A DNA stretch of 45,166 nucleotides, taken from Acidobacteriota bacterium. Its GTDB lineage: Bacteria > Acidobacteriota > Holophagae > Thermotomaculales > Thermotomaculaceae. How positions within the stretch are numbered: position 1 is the stretch's first letter; the number at the start of each line of letters is the position of its first letter. A program made the position numbers and the translations under genes. The notes below the pieces were generated by a model, which made no database searches, was not told the origin of the DNA, and saw nothing but the letters and a program-made list of their open reading frames with translations. Shown here piece by piece: positions 8,052-17,154 of the stretch. The stretch spans positions 34,681 to 79,846 of the forward strand of contig JAADJC010000025.1 in the NCBI GenBank assembly GCA_013151025.1. The letters run 5' to 3'.

Positions 8052-9260
8052 TTATTTCCCCGGTTTCAAAACGGTGCAGACAGACGCGCAGATGGGGCCG
8101 CCAATGTTGAAGGTTGCTGCAACATTTGTATTTTTCACCTGCAGAGGTGCCGGTGCTTTGCCCATCAACTGCAACGCGCTCCAGCCAATCATGGCAATAC
8201 CGGTTGCCCCCACCGGATGGCCCTTTGCGATGAGGCCACCGGAGGTATTGATGGCACAGGAACCGTCCACCGCAGCATGACCGTCCCGCCAGAATGCCGC
8301 GCCTTTACCGTATTCCGCCACACCGAGGACTTCCGCCGCGATGGCGCCCATGACAGTGAAACAGTCATGGACTTCCGCCACATTGACATCCTGCGGTGTA
8401 ACACCGGCCATTTTGTAAGCATCATTCATGGCTCGGAAGGCGCCGGTGGGTTTAAGTACATCCCGGCCACTTACCCGAAGGGGATCGGTTGCCTGAGCAT
8501 AGCCCGCCACTTCCACACAATCCGCTTTGTCCACGCCCAGTTTGGCCAGACCCTTTTCCGTTGCAAGAATCAGTGCGCCGTAACCATCTGTAATCTGCGA
8601 ACAATCATAGGTTTTCAGGGGCAAGCCTTCCACAATGTACCGGTTCCGTCCCTCTACCTTTGTCGCTTCATCAAGGGAAACCTGAATGCCGTTCATCTGG
8701 GCATAGGGATTGTGCTGAGCGTTTGCATATTCCAACGCAGAAATAGACGCCAGATCCCGTTCCGTCACATTATGGGTATCCATGTATTTCTTCATAATCT
8801 CCGCAAAAATGTGCGGAAATACGTAAACCTTCCCTTCCCTGTCTTCCGGATGGGAAAAATAGCCCAGGGCTTCCCCTACCAGCTTTCCATCCATCTTGCC
8901 TATGTCGTTGCGCATTTTTTCATAGCCGACAGCGATACCAATATCACCCAAACCAAGAAGTAGTTTGTGAATGACGGACACTACCGCCTGCCCGCCGGAC
9001 GCGCAGGCAATTTCAATCGCTTCAATAGGCTTTGCCGCAAGGCCCGGGACATCCGCCATGAGACCGGCAATGAGTCCCTGCCCATTAAGGGAAATGTTGC
9101 AGACAGCACCAATGGAGCCTACATCCATCATGGACGGCTCCGCGCCGATTTCCGCGCAGGTTTCAGTAACGGCATTGGAAATAATCTCCGGCACGCTCAT
9201 GTCAAAGAGCTTTCCGAACTTCGACTGATGGTAAGCAGCAATGTAAATGGGTTCTCTCAC
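8052..9260 (-). CDS. SCP2-type thiolase / acetyl-CoA acetyltransferase-like
   Basis: A 402-residue protein of the SCP-x (SCP2 thiolase) branch. The nucleophilic Cys86 lies in IEIACASGGQAV, and downstream are EVHDCFTVMGAI and the NTSGGLIAKGHPVGATG loop that carries the second active-site region. It has the HDCF pattern of this branch rather than the NEAF motif of FadA-type thiolases. The expected reaction is reversible thiolytic cleavage or condensation of 3-oxoacyl-CoA; many SCP2 thiolases act on bulky or branched substrates. It lies 11 bases from the acyl-CoA ligase. The FadA-type enzyme at 30242 is a separate gene. Confidence 0.9.
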   Translation of the reverse strand: MREPIYIAAYHQSKFGKLFDMSVPEIISNAVTETCAEIGAEPSMMDVGSIGAVCNISLNGQGLIAGLMADVPGLAAKPIEAIEIACASGGQAVVSVIHKLLLGLGDIGIAVGYEKMRNDIGKMDGKLVGEALGYFSHPEDREGKVYVFPHIFAEIMKKYMDTHNVTERDLASISALEYANAQHNPYAQMNGIQVSLDEATKVEGRNRYIVEGLPLKTYDCSQITDGYGALILATEKGLAKLGVDKADCVEVAGYAQATDPLRVSGRDVLKPTGAFRAMNDAYKMAGVTPQDVNVAEVHDCFTVMGAIAAEVLGVAEYGKGAAFWRDGHAAVDGSCAINTSGGLIAKGHPVGATGIAMIGWSALQLMGKAPAPLQVKNTNVAATFNIGGPICASVCTVLKPGK

Positions 9261-9271
9261 GGTTATCCTCC

Positions 9272-10795
9272 TTATTTTGAAAACATTTCCACAAGAGCTG
9301 CGCGTAATACCTTTCCGTAAGCGGTCCTTGGCAACTGATCCAGAACAACGATCTGCTTCGGAACTTTGTATCGCGCAATTCGTTTTTCAAGCCATTTTAT
9401 CACTTCATCGGGCTTTATTTCCATATTCTCTGCCAAAACCAGAAATGCGACGCCGACCTCTCCCCATTTTTCATGGGGCACCCCAACAACTGCGCAGTCC
9501 AGAACCGCCGGATGCCGGGACAGGACCGACTCAATCTCAGCAGGATAAATATTCACACCCCCGGAAATGAACATCTCTTTTTGACGCCCGACAATATAAA
9601 AAAAGCCGTCTTCATCCTGCGTCGCCAGATCTCCGGTGTGGAAGAAGCCTTTTTCGTCGTACGCATCGGCAGTGGCATCCGGATTGTGCCAGTAACCTGC
9701 TGAAACGTGGGGGCCCCTCAGGAGCAATTCCCCGACCTCGCCTGCAGGTACTTCCCGGCCGTCTTCGTTGACAAGCCTTCCCTCAGTGAACATCATGGGC
9801 TTTCCGATGGAACCCTTGCGCTCCCATGCGTCATTGTCTGTCATGGCAAAGCAATTGACCCCGACTTCAGTGAGACCATAACCCTGGCGAAGAACCAACC
9901 CCCGCTTATGATAAACCTCAACCAGTGATGAAGGCAGGGGAGCGCCCCCGGAAATCAGCCATCGGATCCGGGAAATATCCGTTCTCTCAAAATTCGGACT
10001 CTCCGCCAGCATCTTCCAGATGGCGGGGACGCCCAGAACTACGGTGCATCCTTCTTTTTCAATGGTATGCCAGACTTCCCGGGGCTCAAACCGGCTGTGA
10101 AGGACGATTCTCCCCCCCACTGTAAAGATGGGTATCAGAAAAGCACCCAACCCCCCGGCATGGTACAGGGGCGTAAAAATCGGGCTGACGTCATCGGAGC
10201 GAAGCTGCCAGCACATCACAGTGTTGTAGCCATTGAATACCGGCATCCGGTGGGGAATCATCACTCCCTTCGGACTGCCGGTTGTGCCACTGGTGTACAG
10301 TAATGCACAGAGATCTTCCGGCAGGCTGTTCTGAGTGCAAACAGCAGAACCCACTAAATGCAACAGAGCCTCTGCTGTCCGGTCACCAGGGATTATTGGT
10401 GTGTCCAGTGCAATCCGGTTTTCCACCGCAACCTGCAGATGCAGAGTCTGAACGATTTCACTGAATTCACCGTCATAAATCAATGAGAGAACGCCAGCGT
10501 CCTTTATTATCTCTTCAAGCTCAGGAGCTGCCAGATGAGTATTCAGGGGAACCAGAACCACCCCGGCCTTGATTGCACCAAAAAACACATCAAGAAACTC
10601 CACCCGGTTTCCACAGAGCAATCCTACCCGATCTCCTTTTGAGAGGCCCAGGCTATTTCGAAAAATTCCGGCCCACTTCAGAGCCCGGCTATTCAATTCT
10701 CCGTAGGAAAATCGCCGGTTGGTTTTCAGCTCCAGTAATGCCTCCGAGTCCGGTGTCAACCGGGCACGCTCTCCAAGGATGTCGCCGTGTATCAT
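9272..10795 (-). CDS. Class I adenylate-forming acyl-CoA ligase
   Basis: A 507-residue protein. It has the P-loop YTSGTTGSPKG (residues 167-177), the YGLTEVG core motif, the GFFHTGDLATQDEDGFF hinge region, GRQKEMFISGGVNIYPAEIE and the C-terminal catalytic lysine in RTAYGK (Lys495). The enzyme activates a carboxylic acid with ATP and transfers it to CoA in the cytosol. Chain length or ring specificity cannot be read. It is 4 bases from the membrane hydrolase gene and 11 from the thiolase, suggesting that the acid it activates is later cleaved by the SCP2 thiolase. Confidence 0.92.
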   Translation of the reverse strand: MIHGDILGERARLTPDSEALLELKTNRRFSYGELNSRALKWAGIFRNSLGLSKGDRVGLLCGNRVEFLDVFFGAIKAGVVLVPLNTHLAAPELEEIIKDAGVLSLIYDGEFSEIVQTLHLQVAVENRIALDTPIIPGDRTAEALLHLVGSAVCTQNSLPEDLCALLYTSGTTGSPKGVMIPHRMPVFNGYNTVMCWQLRSDDVSPIFTPLYHAGGLGAFLIPIFTVGGRIVLHSRFEPREVWHTIEKEGCTVVLGVPAIWKMLAESPNFERTDISRIRWLISGGAPLPSSLVEVYHKRGLVLRQGYGLTEVGVNCFAMTDNDAWERKGSIGKPMMFTEGRLVNEDGREVPAGEVGELLLRGPHVSAGYWHNPDATADAYDEKGFFHTGDLATQDEDGFFYIVGRQKEMFISGGVNIYPAEIESVLSRHPAVLDCAVVGVPHEKWGEVGVAFLVLAENMEIKPDEVIKWLEKRIARYKVPKQIVVLDQLPRTAYGKVLRAALVEMFSK

Positions 10796-10799
10796 CCCC

Positions 10800-11729
10800 T
10801 CACTCCTTTCGACTCCCCTGAGATTCTTTTAGAATCTTCAGAAGTGTCTGAGTAAAATGGCCGGGACATTGCCTTTGCGGCACATGTCCGCAGTCTTCCA
10901 GAATTGAGATTCGGGCTGCAGGCAACCCGTCCATCATGCGGTTTGCATAAGATAAATTAAACATCCGGTCCAGTTTTCCCCATAGCAGGTTCACCGGAAC
11001 CTTAACTTCACTCAGTTTCCCGTCAAGGAGACTGACCCCCATTCCAGACGGATTCGCCATCAGTCGCGCCAACGGCCCCCGGTGGGCTTCCCGGATCACG
11101 TCCTTCAGGATAAAATCAGGAATAGTTTTCCCCTTCGGTCCCATCAAAACAATCATAACGGCCCGTGCTTCCGCCATATTATTCGGAATCAGTCCCGGCC
11201 CTTTGTAGTCTCCCCGAATCGCTCCGCCATTTACAAGCACCAGACTGCTCACTTTTTTCGTCTGCCGGACCGCTATCAACATGGCCACCCATGCCCCGAG
11301 AGAATTTCCTACGATTGTGACCGGTTCACCCGGCAAAATTGCGTCCAGCATTTCATTTACTGCAGTAAACATCATCTCAATGTCCAATGGCCCTTCAGTG
11401 GGTTCGCTGTCACCATGTCCCGGCATATCCGGGGCCAATACCCGGTATTTCCCCACCAGATGTGGCACGACCTTCGACCATGTCCCGGCCTGCTCCCCCG
11501 CCCCGTGGAGGAGGAGAACGGCGGGGCCGTTTCCCCCTTCCCACAGCGTCAGGTTTCCCGTGGAAACGGGAATGAGACGGGCCTGGAGGCCACCGGTCCG
11601 CTTCAAAGCCTTTCGTTCAAAAAAACTGTTTGCTGCCAGCGGGTGCCGATAAAACATAACACCGGCCAAAATAGCCGGAACCAGCAATAATCCACCGACA
11701 ATTATAAAAATAATTGTCCAACTATTCAC
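10800..11729 (-). CDS. Membrane-anchored alpha/beta-hydrolase
   Basis: A 309-residue protein with an uncleaved N-terminal membrane helix (residues 4-26, TIIFIIVGGLLLVPAILAGV) and a complete hydrolase domain: oxyanion LLLHGAGEQAGTW, nucleophile GNSLGA (Ser143), acid Asp254 (WGKLDRMF) and base His282 (DCGHVPQRQ). Its ATG overlaps the stop of the KASIII-like gene by 4 bases, so the two are translationally coupled. The family is broad (esterases, lipases, thioesterases). The anchor and coupling suggest it handles a lipid-like substrate or product of the KASIII-like enzyme at the inner membrane. Confidence 0.88.
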   Translation of the reverse strand: MNSWTIIFIIVGGLLLVPAILAGVMFYRHPLAANSFFERKALKRTGGLQARLIPVSTGNLTLWEGGNGPAVLLLHGAGEQAGTWSKVVPHLVGKYRVLAPDMPGHGDSEPTEGPLDIEMMFTAVNEMLDAILPGEPVTIVGNSLGAWVAMLIAVRQTKKVSSLVLVNGGAIRGDYKGPGLIPNNMAEARAVMIVLMGPKGKTIPDFILKDVIREAHRGPLARLMANPSGMGVSLLDGKLSEVKVPVNLLWGKLDRMFNLSYANRMMDGLPAARISILEDCGHVPQRQCPGHFTQTLLKILKESQGSRKE

Positions 11730-12727
11730 AATTTTCCAACCCTGAAAGCGGATCCGGCCTGGTTATATCCCACGCCGGAACCCACAAACACCACCAGGTT
11801 TCCTGGTTTTATTTTTTTCTGCTGGACCGCATCGTCAAATGCCATCCCGACACAGGCAGAGCCGGTATAGCCCCATTTCTCCATTACAGTGTGTGTCTTT
11901 TCCAAAGGGATACCCAGTTCTCCCATCACAAGCTCAATGGAGGGGCGGCGAACCTGAGTGAAAATCGCCATATCAATATCAGAAACAGCGAATCCCCCAT
12001 TTTTCGCCAGGGTTCGGACAATACGGGGCCATCCATTATGGTTGATTTCCGGTGGATAGCGATCCACCATCCGCACCTGAGTCCGGCCGGCCTCTACAGA
12101 TTTGGCAGTGGCCGGTTCAAAGGTACCGCCGGAATAAATTCCCCAGCTTCGGTGATAGGAACCGTCAGCCAGAAATGCGGAACTGATAAATCCAGGTTCA
12201 TCTGACGGTTCTACTACAGCCGCCCCGGCTCCATCCCCATAGAAAAAAATCATCGGGTCATCAGCGCTGGCCAGTTTGTGCATCAGGTAAACCCCCACCA
12301 CGAGGATTGTTCGTATGGATGGATTCGCAACTATCATACCTGCCGCAAGATCCAGACCGGTGGGAAAAGAAGCACAGGCGCATCCCACGTCGAACGTACC
12401 GGCATTTTTTGCTCCCAGTTTATGCTGCAACACGACCGAAGTTGCCGGTGTAATATAATCCGGGGAATCTGTCCCGAGAATGATCAGATCCACATCTTCA
12501 GGCTTTCGTCCCGCCCGTTCCAACGCCTGTCTGGCTGCCGGCAGCGCCACATCCGAAGTCGCCCAGTCATCCGGCGCGTAAAATCTACTTTTAATACCAC
12601 TGCCCGCTTCCATCTTGTCAATAAAATCCGGAACAATGAGATCGAATCGCTTGCGAAGCATATCATTTGACATTTCATGTTCCGGAACGTATCGTCCGGT
12701 TGAAACTATCTGTGCGTACCGTTTCAT
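11726..12727 (-). CDS. KASIII (FabH)-like thiolase-fold enzyme with altered catalytic triad
   Basis: A 333-residue protein of the 3-oxoacyl-ACP synthase III superfamily. The nucleophile is retained (Cys118 in FDVGCACASFPTGL), as is the C-terminal GSGVGYNQAGSAF loop. The usual HQAN motif reads TQVR, so the catalytic His is Thr257, and the usual GNT reads GYT (Tyr287), so the Asn is lost too. A decarboxylating FabH reaction uses Cys-His-Asn; this protein therefore probably does a different acyl transfer or condensation, or uses other residues (His279 is close in sequence). It sits between the SDR and the membrane hydrolase in the TetR operon. Confidence 0.88.
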   Translation of the reverse strand: MKRYAQIVSTGRYVPEHEMSNDMLRKRFDLIVPDFIDKMEAGSGIKSRFYAPDDWATSDVALPAARQALERAGRKPEDVDLIILGTDSPDYITPATSVVLQHKLGAKNAGTFDVGCACASFPTGLDLAAGMIVANPSIRTILVVGVYLMHKLASADDPMIFFYGDGAGAAVVEPSDEPGFISSAFLADGSYHRSWGIYSGGTFEPATAKSVEAGRTQVRMVDRYPPEINHNGWPRIVRTLAKNGGFAVSDIDMAIFTQVRRPSIELVMGELGIPLEKTHTVMEKWGYTGSACVGMAFDDAVQQKKIKPGNLVVFVGSGVGYNQAGSAFRVGKL

Positions 12728-12789
12728 GTGTCCTCCTGAAGGTCAGATTTTTCGCACACTAAGGGATACGGATCCTGAAAATCTATATC

Positions 12790-13572
12790 TCATGTCCCCA
12801 CTACCAGGCCACCATCCACCGACAGCACGGTACCGCTCACATAAGCCGCTGCGTCGGAGGCCAGCCAAAGATACGCGTTGGCGATGTCTTTTGGGTCCCC
12901 CATCCGCTTTAACGGGGTTCTTGCCCTCATCCCATCCAACACCTTCTCCGGCATGGATGCCAGTATCTCTGTCGCCACAAACCCCGGTGCCACAGCGTTT
13001 ACCCGGATACCGTATCTACCCAGCTCACGGGACCATGTTTTCGTCATACCAATTACACCGGCTTTGGTCGCCACATAGTTGGTTTGGCCAAAATTCCCGT
13101 AGAGGCCCACAACCGAAGATGCAGATAAAATGACGCCCTTTCCTGCTTTGATCAGATAGGGAATCACCGCACGGGTACAATTGAACACACCCTTCAGGTT
13201 TACCCCAATCACCGCATCCCACTGAGCGTCTGTCATCTGCTTCACCACGTTTCCATCTTTCCACTTAACAACCTGGCCATCCCTGACAATGCCGGCATTG
13301 TTCACCAGTACGTCCACCGTTCCCCAGCGTTCAATCACTTCCGCCACAGCGGCATCGACTTCTTTACTGTCTGCAACATTCACCTTCTGAAAAACAGCAT
13401 CATGTCCATGGTTCGCCAACTCTTCGGCTGTTTTTCTGCCCGAATTTTCGTTCACATCCCATAAAGCAACCCGGCTTCCTTCTTTTGCAAAGGCTGTCGC
13501 TGTGGCTTTTCCGATACCCGCAGCCGCACCCGTAACAATTACGAACCGCCCCGAAAGGCCAGTTTCAATCAT
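12790..13572 (-). CDS. Short-chain dehydrogenase/reductase, FabG-like
   Basis: A 260-residue classical SDR: cofactor motif TGAAAGIG (14-21), NNAG (91-94), catalytic Ser153, Tyr166 and Lys170 (YVATK), and the usual PGFVATEI and SVDGGLVVGT ends. Asp39 after the second beta-strand (ALWDVNEN) points to NAD(H) preference. It probably interconverts a 3-hydroxyacyl and a 3-oxoacyl thioester, or another secondary alcohol and ketone, feeding the KASIII-like enzyme or the thiolase. It follows the TonB receptor after a 56-base gap that contains a GC-rich hairpin. Confidence 0.9.
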   Translation of the reverse strand: MIETGLSGRFVIVTGAAAGIGKATATAFAKEGSRVALWDVNENSGRKTAEELANHGHDAVFQKVNVADSKEVDAAVAEVIERWGTVDVLVNNAGIVRDGQVVKWKDGNVVKQMTDAQWDAVIGVNLKGVFNCTRAVIPYLIKAGKGVILSASSVVGLYGNFGQTNYVATKAGVIGMTKTWSRELGRYGIRVNAVAPGFVATEILASMPEKVLDGMRARTPLKRMGDPKDIANAYLWLASDAAAYVSGTVLSVDGGLVVGT

Positions 13573-13592
13573 ATTTGTTCTCCTTTAAACAC

Positions 13593-13619
13593 GCCCCGGA
13601 CAGTATTCCTGCCCGGGGC
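13593..13619 (-). terminator. Intercistronic GC-rich hairpin between receptor and SDR genes
   Basis: GCCCCGG (13593-13599) pairs with CCGGGGC (13613-13619), with an inner CAG/CTG pairing. On the minus strand only a weak T-stretch (GTGTTTAAAG) follows, so it is more likely a partial terminator or mRNA-stability element that sets receptor and enzyme levels apart. Confidence 0.45.
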
Positions 13620-13628
13620 TATTCGTTC

Positions 13629-16430
13629 TTACCAATGATATCGCAAACCCAACTGGATTTCCCGCGGATCCAGAGTGGCTCTGTAATTTCCAAAATTCTC
13701 GTTGGGAACTAAAGCCGCAGCCGGGTTTGAAAGGGTCGGCCCGGCAAGAAATTCCGCAGCGTCCACCGAGCTGACATCATAGTTGACTGTGTTGAAAATA
13801 TTGAATCCCTCAACAATGACATCCAACCTGCCGGAACCCAGCTTAAAGGTCTTGGTGATCCGAAGGCTCAGATTCCGGTAAAGGGGGCCATGTTCACTGT
13901 TTCGCGTCACGCCCTCGGGGCGATCAGAGTTTTTCCCGTCTCCATTGAAATCATAACCCAGACGGTGGTTCCAGGGCTGGCCGGAACCATATTCATAAAT
14001 CGGCGCCACTATCATGTTCCATGGAAGATGAAAAATCCCGCTTAAAACCAGGCGAACCCGTTCGTCGTTCCGGCTTCGACCCCATTCACCGTCAATATTT
14101 GCCGGATCTGAAGGGTAACCATAGGGGAAAACGGGGCTGAAATCATCTGAGATATTCTTTTTACTCGCCACCGTTAATGATGCAGTCACAAGATCCCCAC
14201 GCTTCAATTGCCCGTTCAAACTGGCTATAAGCGCTTTGTAGCGGGAACTACCCTGATTGGTATAGACATTGACCTGATTCCATGCCGGATTTAGCCGAAC
14301 CGGATTGGCATTCCCGCCGAAATTGGTGTCCCGGACAATAATCTCATCCCGTCCCTTGGCATATACAGCTTCCACATCCAGGAAAAGACCGGTATCTCCC
14401 AGCTTCTGTGTCACGCCGACGCTGGCCTGTGTGGCCTGTGGTGCCTTCAGGCTGGGTGCCAGCAATGTACTGTCAGGTGGCAACGGAAGGCCGGAATGTT
14501 CCGGGTCTGCCGGATTCAACCAGAAGGCAGGGGGCAACCCGAAGAGCATTCCATTAACATTGGTGTGCAGAATCCGACCCGTCACACCGTTCTGCTGTAA
14601 TTCCGTGAAAGCCGGTACCAGCAGGTACCGGCCGGTAAAGAGCCCGACACCGCCACGAACCACAGTTTCGCCATTTCCCTTCGTGTCCCACACAAAGGAA
14701 AAACGCGGCTGGATATTATTGGTATCTTTGCTTCTCTTCTCCGGCTCCAGCGGATGGGTGAAATCGGGATTGTTTCCATCGGTATCCAGGTCGTAGCGAA
14801 GACCAAATGTCAACGTCAGGTTGGAGCTTACCTGCCAGTCGTCCTGGACAAACGCGCCGTAGAGCGTTGTGTCCTTGTCAATGTCCGAAGACCCGATACC
14901 ATAGGCATACAACAGCGGAAGCGTCCGGTCATCGGTGAGATAAATCCATAATCCGTTGGCATACAGGGGAATATCGGATTCCTCCGAAATCCACTGTATT
15001 GAGCCACCAAACTTAATGTCGTGAGTGGTGTTTCCAACCATCATCTGCAAATGGTAAGTGTCACTGATTCCGTAATAATCACCACTGCCCAGAATGTGGC
15101 CGGTGATATTGGTTCCTGTCTGCAGCGTAGCACCGGATGAAAACCACTCGGCAGCCGCATTGGAATTGGTCGGCTCATCATACTTGCGATGTCCCGCCTG
15201 GACGTGCAATTCGTTGAGTTGAGTATCACTGATAACCCAGGTATGATTCAAAACCAGATTCCAGTTTTTCCGATCCAGCGCGTTTCCATAGGAAACATCT
15301 GCCACACCGCCCACATGGAAATTGTCCATGCTATAGTCCTCGTAAACCAGCTTTGCGGTCAAGGTCTGGGAATCCGAAATCTGGTGGTCCAGGCTTGCCA
15401 TAAGCATCAACTGGTTGAAAGGATTGCTCACATCCTCAGCCTGGTCGGCGAAAGCGCCTCCCGGTCTAAACAGCGTGATATTTTGTTCATTTACATATTC
15501 TGCGGAAACAAAAAAGTGGGTCTTGTCCTTTACAATGGGGCCGCCAAGGGTAAAACCGGTCTGGTAACGGGAAAAATCCTGTGTTCCTTCTTCAAGTGCA
15601 CCCTGCGTTCTCAGGGAATCTGACCGGTAAAACGCGAAAGCAGAACCATGAAGCTCGTTTGTCCCGGATTTTGTTACAACTGCCAGTGCACCGGCGGCAG
15701 AATTTCCCACTTCTGTGTCAAACCGGTTTGTAATCACCCGAAATTCCCGGATTGCGTCCTGGCTGAAACGGGTCCTGGCCAGTCCCAGCGCCTGATCCGT
15801 AAAGTCTACGCCATCCACGACAATTGTGGACTGGGAAGCGTTGCCGCTGGAACCAATAACCGGGGAACCGGAAATAAAGCGATAAGAACCCCGTTCCCGC
15901 TGAACACCGGGCGCGATAAACGCCAACTTCTCAAAATCACGGTTTGCAACCGGCAACTGCTCAATCTGCTCCGGCACAATGTTTGTAGACGTGTCCGACT
16001 TATACACTTCCACCACCGACATTTCCGCAGTCACCGTCACATTCGCAGATTCTGCCAGCGTCATTTTCAGATTCAGTTTTGCCGTCTGCCCTGAATACAA
16101 CACGATACCCTTTTGATTAACAGAGGTAAATCCTGTCAATTGCACAGAAATATCATAAGTTCCCGGCGGCAATGCACGAAACAATGCCAGCCCCTGAGCG
16201 TTGGTCACGGTCTGGCGCTGCAATCCCGTCTCAGAATTCACTGCTTTTACCATCGCGCCCGGTACGGCGACACTCCCTGCCGCATCCAGGGTGTGCACTT
16301 CAATACTACCCCGGGTCACCTGCGCTTTAGCAGGGAGGCTTCCAAACATCCCAAACAAAGCGCAAACCGCTGTTACTAAAAAAATACCAATGTTAAACCG
16401 GTACATCCGCACCATTTTCTCGACCTCCAT
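13629..16430 (-). CDS. TonB-dependent outer-membrane receptor (Oar-like) of the TetR operon
   Basis: A 933-residue protein from the ATG at 16430 (GGAGGG Shine-Dalgarno); the in-frame ATG at 16415 also has a GGAGG 8 bases upstream and may be the true start. The signal peptide ends LPAKA|Q. A carboxypeptidase-regulatory-like domain (about 38-125), a plug (about 140-260; STIVVDGVDFTDQ, NSAAGALAVVTKSGTNE) and a barrel ending in aromatic RYHW follow. It sits 17 bases after the TetR gene and before the acyl-handling enzymes, so it probably imports the substrate of this operon across the outer membrane. The ligand is unknown. Confidence 0.92.
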   Translation of the reverse strand: MEVEKMVRMYRFNIGIFLVTAVCALFGMFGSLPAKAQVTRGSIEVHTLDAAGSVAVPGAMVKAVNSETGLQRQTVTNAQGLALFRALPPGTYDISVQLTGFTSVNQKGIVLYSGQTAKLNLKMTLAESANVTVTAEMSVVEVYKSDTSTNIVPEQIEQLPVANRDFEKLAFIAPGVQRERGSYRFISGSPVIGSSGNASQSTIVVDGVDFTDQALGLARTRFSQDAIREFRVITNRFDTEVGNSAAGALAVVTKSGTNELHGSAFAFYRSDSLRTQGALEEGTQDFSRYQTGFTLGGPIVKDKTHFFVSAEYVNEQNITLFRPGGAFADQAEDVSNPFNQLMLMASLDHQISDSQTLTAKLVYEDYSMDNFHVGGVADVSYGNALDRKNWNLVLNHTWVISDTQLNELHVQAGHRKYDEPTNSNAAAEWFSSGATLQTGTNITGHILGSGDYYGISDTYHLQMMVGNTTHDIKFGGSIQWISEESDIPLYANGLWIYLTDDRTLPLLYAYGIGSSDIDKDTTLYGAFVQDDWQVSSNLTLTFGLRYDLDTDGNNPDFTHPLEPEKRSKDTNNIQPRFSFVWDTKGNGETVVRGGVGLFTGRYLLVPAFTELQQNGVTGRILHTNVNGMLFGLPPAFWLNPADPEHSGLPLPPDSTLLAPSLKAPQATQASVGVTQKLGDTGLFLDVEAVYAKGRDEIIVRDTNFGGNANPVRLNPAWNQVNVYTNQGSSRYKALIASLNGQLKRGDLVTASLTVASKKNISDDFSPVFPYGYPSDPANIDGEWGRSRNDERVRLVLSGIFHLPWNMIVAPIYEYGSGQPWNHRLGYDFNGDGKNSDRPEGVTRNSEHGPLYRNLSLRITKTFKLGSGRLDVIVEGFNIFNTVNYDVSSVDAAEFLAGPTLSNPAAALVPNENFGNYRATLDPREIQLGLRYHW

Positions 16431-16447
16431 CTTTCCCTCCCCGGCTC

Positions 16448-17101
16448 TCAGCCGTGTAATTTGTCGGGCTGCCGTCCGTCATTGCCACGGGGCAGCACTC
16501 CATAACGCATGATCCTGATAAACTCATCAATTGCCTGCCGGTTATCCATGCCAAAATGCATGGGCACACCAAAACTCTTTTCCACCGTGAAAAAATAGAA
16601 AAACCAGCGAACTGCCAGCATGACACCAACCAGCGGGTCTCCTCCAGTCAACTCTCCTTTCTTCTTTCGTTTTGCCAGATTCTTCCCGTATTGCGCCTCA
16701 AACCGCACTGCCATGGTTTCGTAGAATTTTCGAATGTGCGCCCCCCTGAACTCAATTACATCCACATAGATCAGAAGGATCTTCCGGGAATGGTTGTTCA
16801 CCACTTCTTCAATCGCATCGGCAAGGTCTTCCAGGTCATCAGGAAATTCAGCCTTTGAAAAAATCCGATTCAGTTTCAATTCCGGGTCCAGGACAATTTC
16901 CCAGTATCGATCCAGCAACCGCTGAAAAATTAACTCTTTATTCTTGAAATGATGGTAAATATTCCCAACCGAAACCCCCGCCTTCTCTGCAATCTGGCGC
17001 ATGGACGTCGCTCCGTACCCCTGACTGGAAAAAAGCTCCAATGCCGCCTCCAGCACCGCCTCAATGGAAATATCGGATTTTAACGTCTTTGCCCTTGCCA
17101 T
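16448..17101 (-). CDS. TetR-family transcriptional regulator
   Basis: The start is set at 17101 (217 residues): AGGAGG lies 8 bases upstream and the protein begins MARAKTLKSD, as TetR proteins do. The in-frame ATG at 17152 would overlap the operator and has no Shine-Dalgarno. The N-terminal helix-turn-helix is complete (AALELFSSQGYGATSMRQIA, then EKAGVSVGNIYHHFKNKELI). The C-terminal ligand domain contains AVRWFFYFFTVEKSFGV. It heads the nine-gene operon and almost certainly represses it, including itself, through the palindrome at 17123-17144. An acyl-CoA or the imported substrate is the likely inducer, by inference from neighbouring enzymes. Confidence 0.92.
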   Translation of the reverse strand: MARAKTLKSDISIEAVLEAALELFSSQGYGATSMRQIAEKAGVSVGNIYHHFKNKELIFQRLLDRYWEIVLDPELKLNRIFSKAEFPDDLEDLADAIEEVVNNHSRKILLIYVDVIEFRGAHIRKFYETMAVRFEAQYGKNLAKRKKKGELTGGDPLVGVMLAVRWFFYFFTVEKSFGVPMHFGMDNRQAIDEFIRIMRYGVLPRGNDGRQPDKLHG

Positions 17102-17122
17102 TTCCAGCCTCCTTTCCTCATA

Positions 17123-17144
17123 ACAAACCGAACGTTCGTTTTGT
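17123..17144. promoter_or_regulatory. TetR operator of the nine-gene operon
   Basis: A 22-bp near-perfect palindrome centred on CGAACGTTCG, with flanks ACAAAC and TTTTGT and one mismatched pair. It lies in the leader just after the probable start site and before the Shine-Dalgarno of the TetR gene, a standard autorepression site. Confidence 0.82.
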
Positions 17145-17154
17145 AATTTCATTT

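Noticed and set aside
7905-8963. A 352-codon open frame on the plus strand opposite the SCP2 thiolase.
   Set aside because: It is antisense to a well conserved thiolase gene, has Cys/His/Arg-rich composition and lacks a Shine-Dalgarno or any recognisable motif. The long frames at 28643-29443, 29456-30418 and 37823-38602 were rejected for the same reason.
6377-13572. A complete oleABCD olefin pathway.
   Set aside because: The SDR is a short classical FabG-like protein rather than an OleD-type extended SDR, the KASIII-like protein lacks the His and Asn used by OleA, and an SCP2-type thiolase and extra hydrolases are included. Only the list of families is similar.
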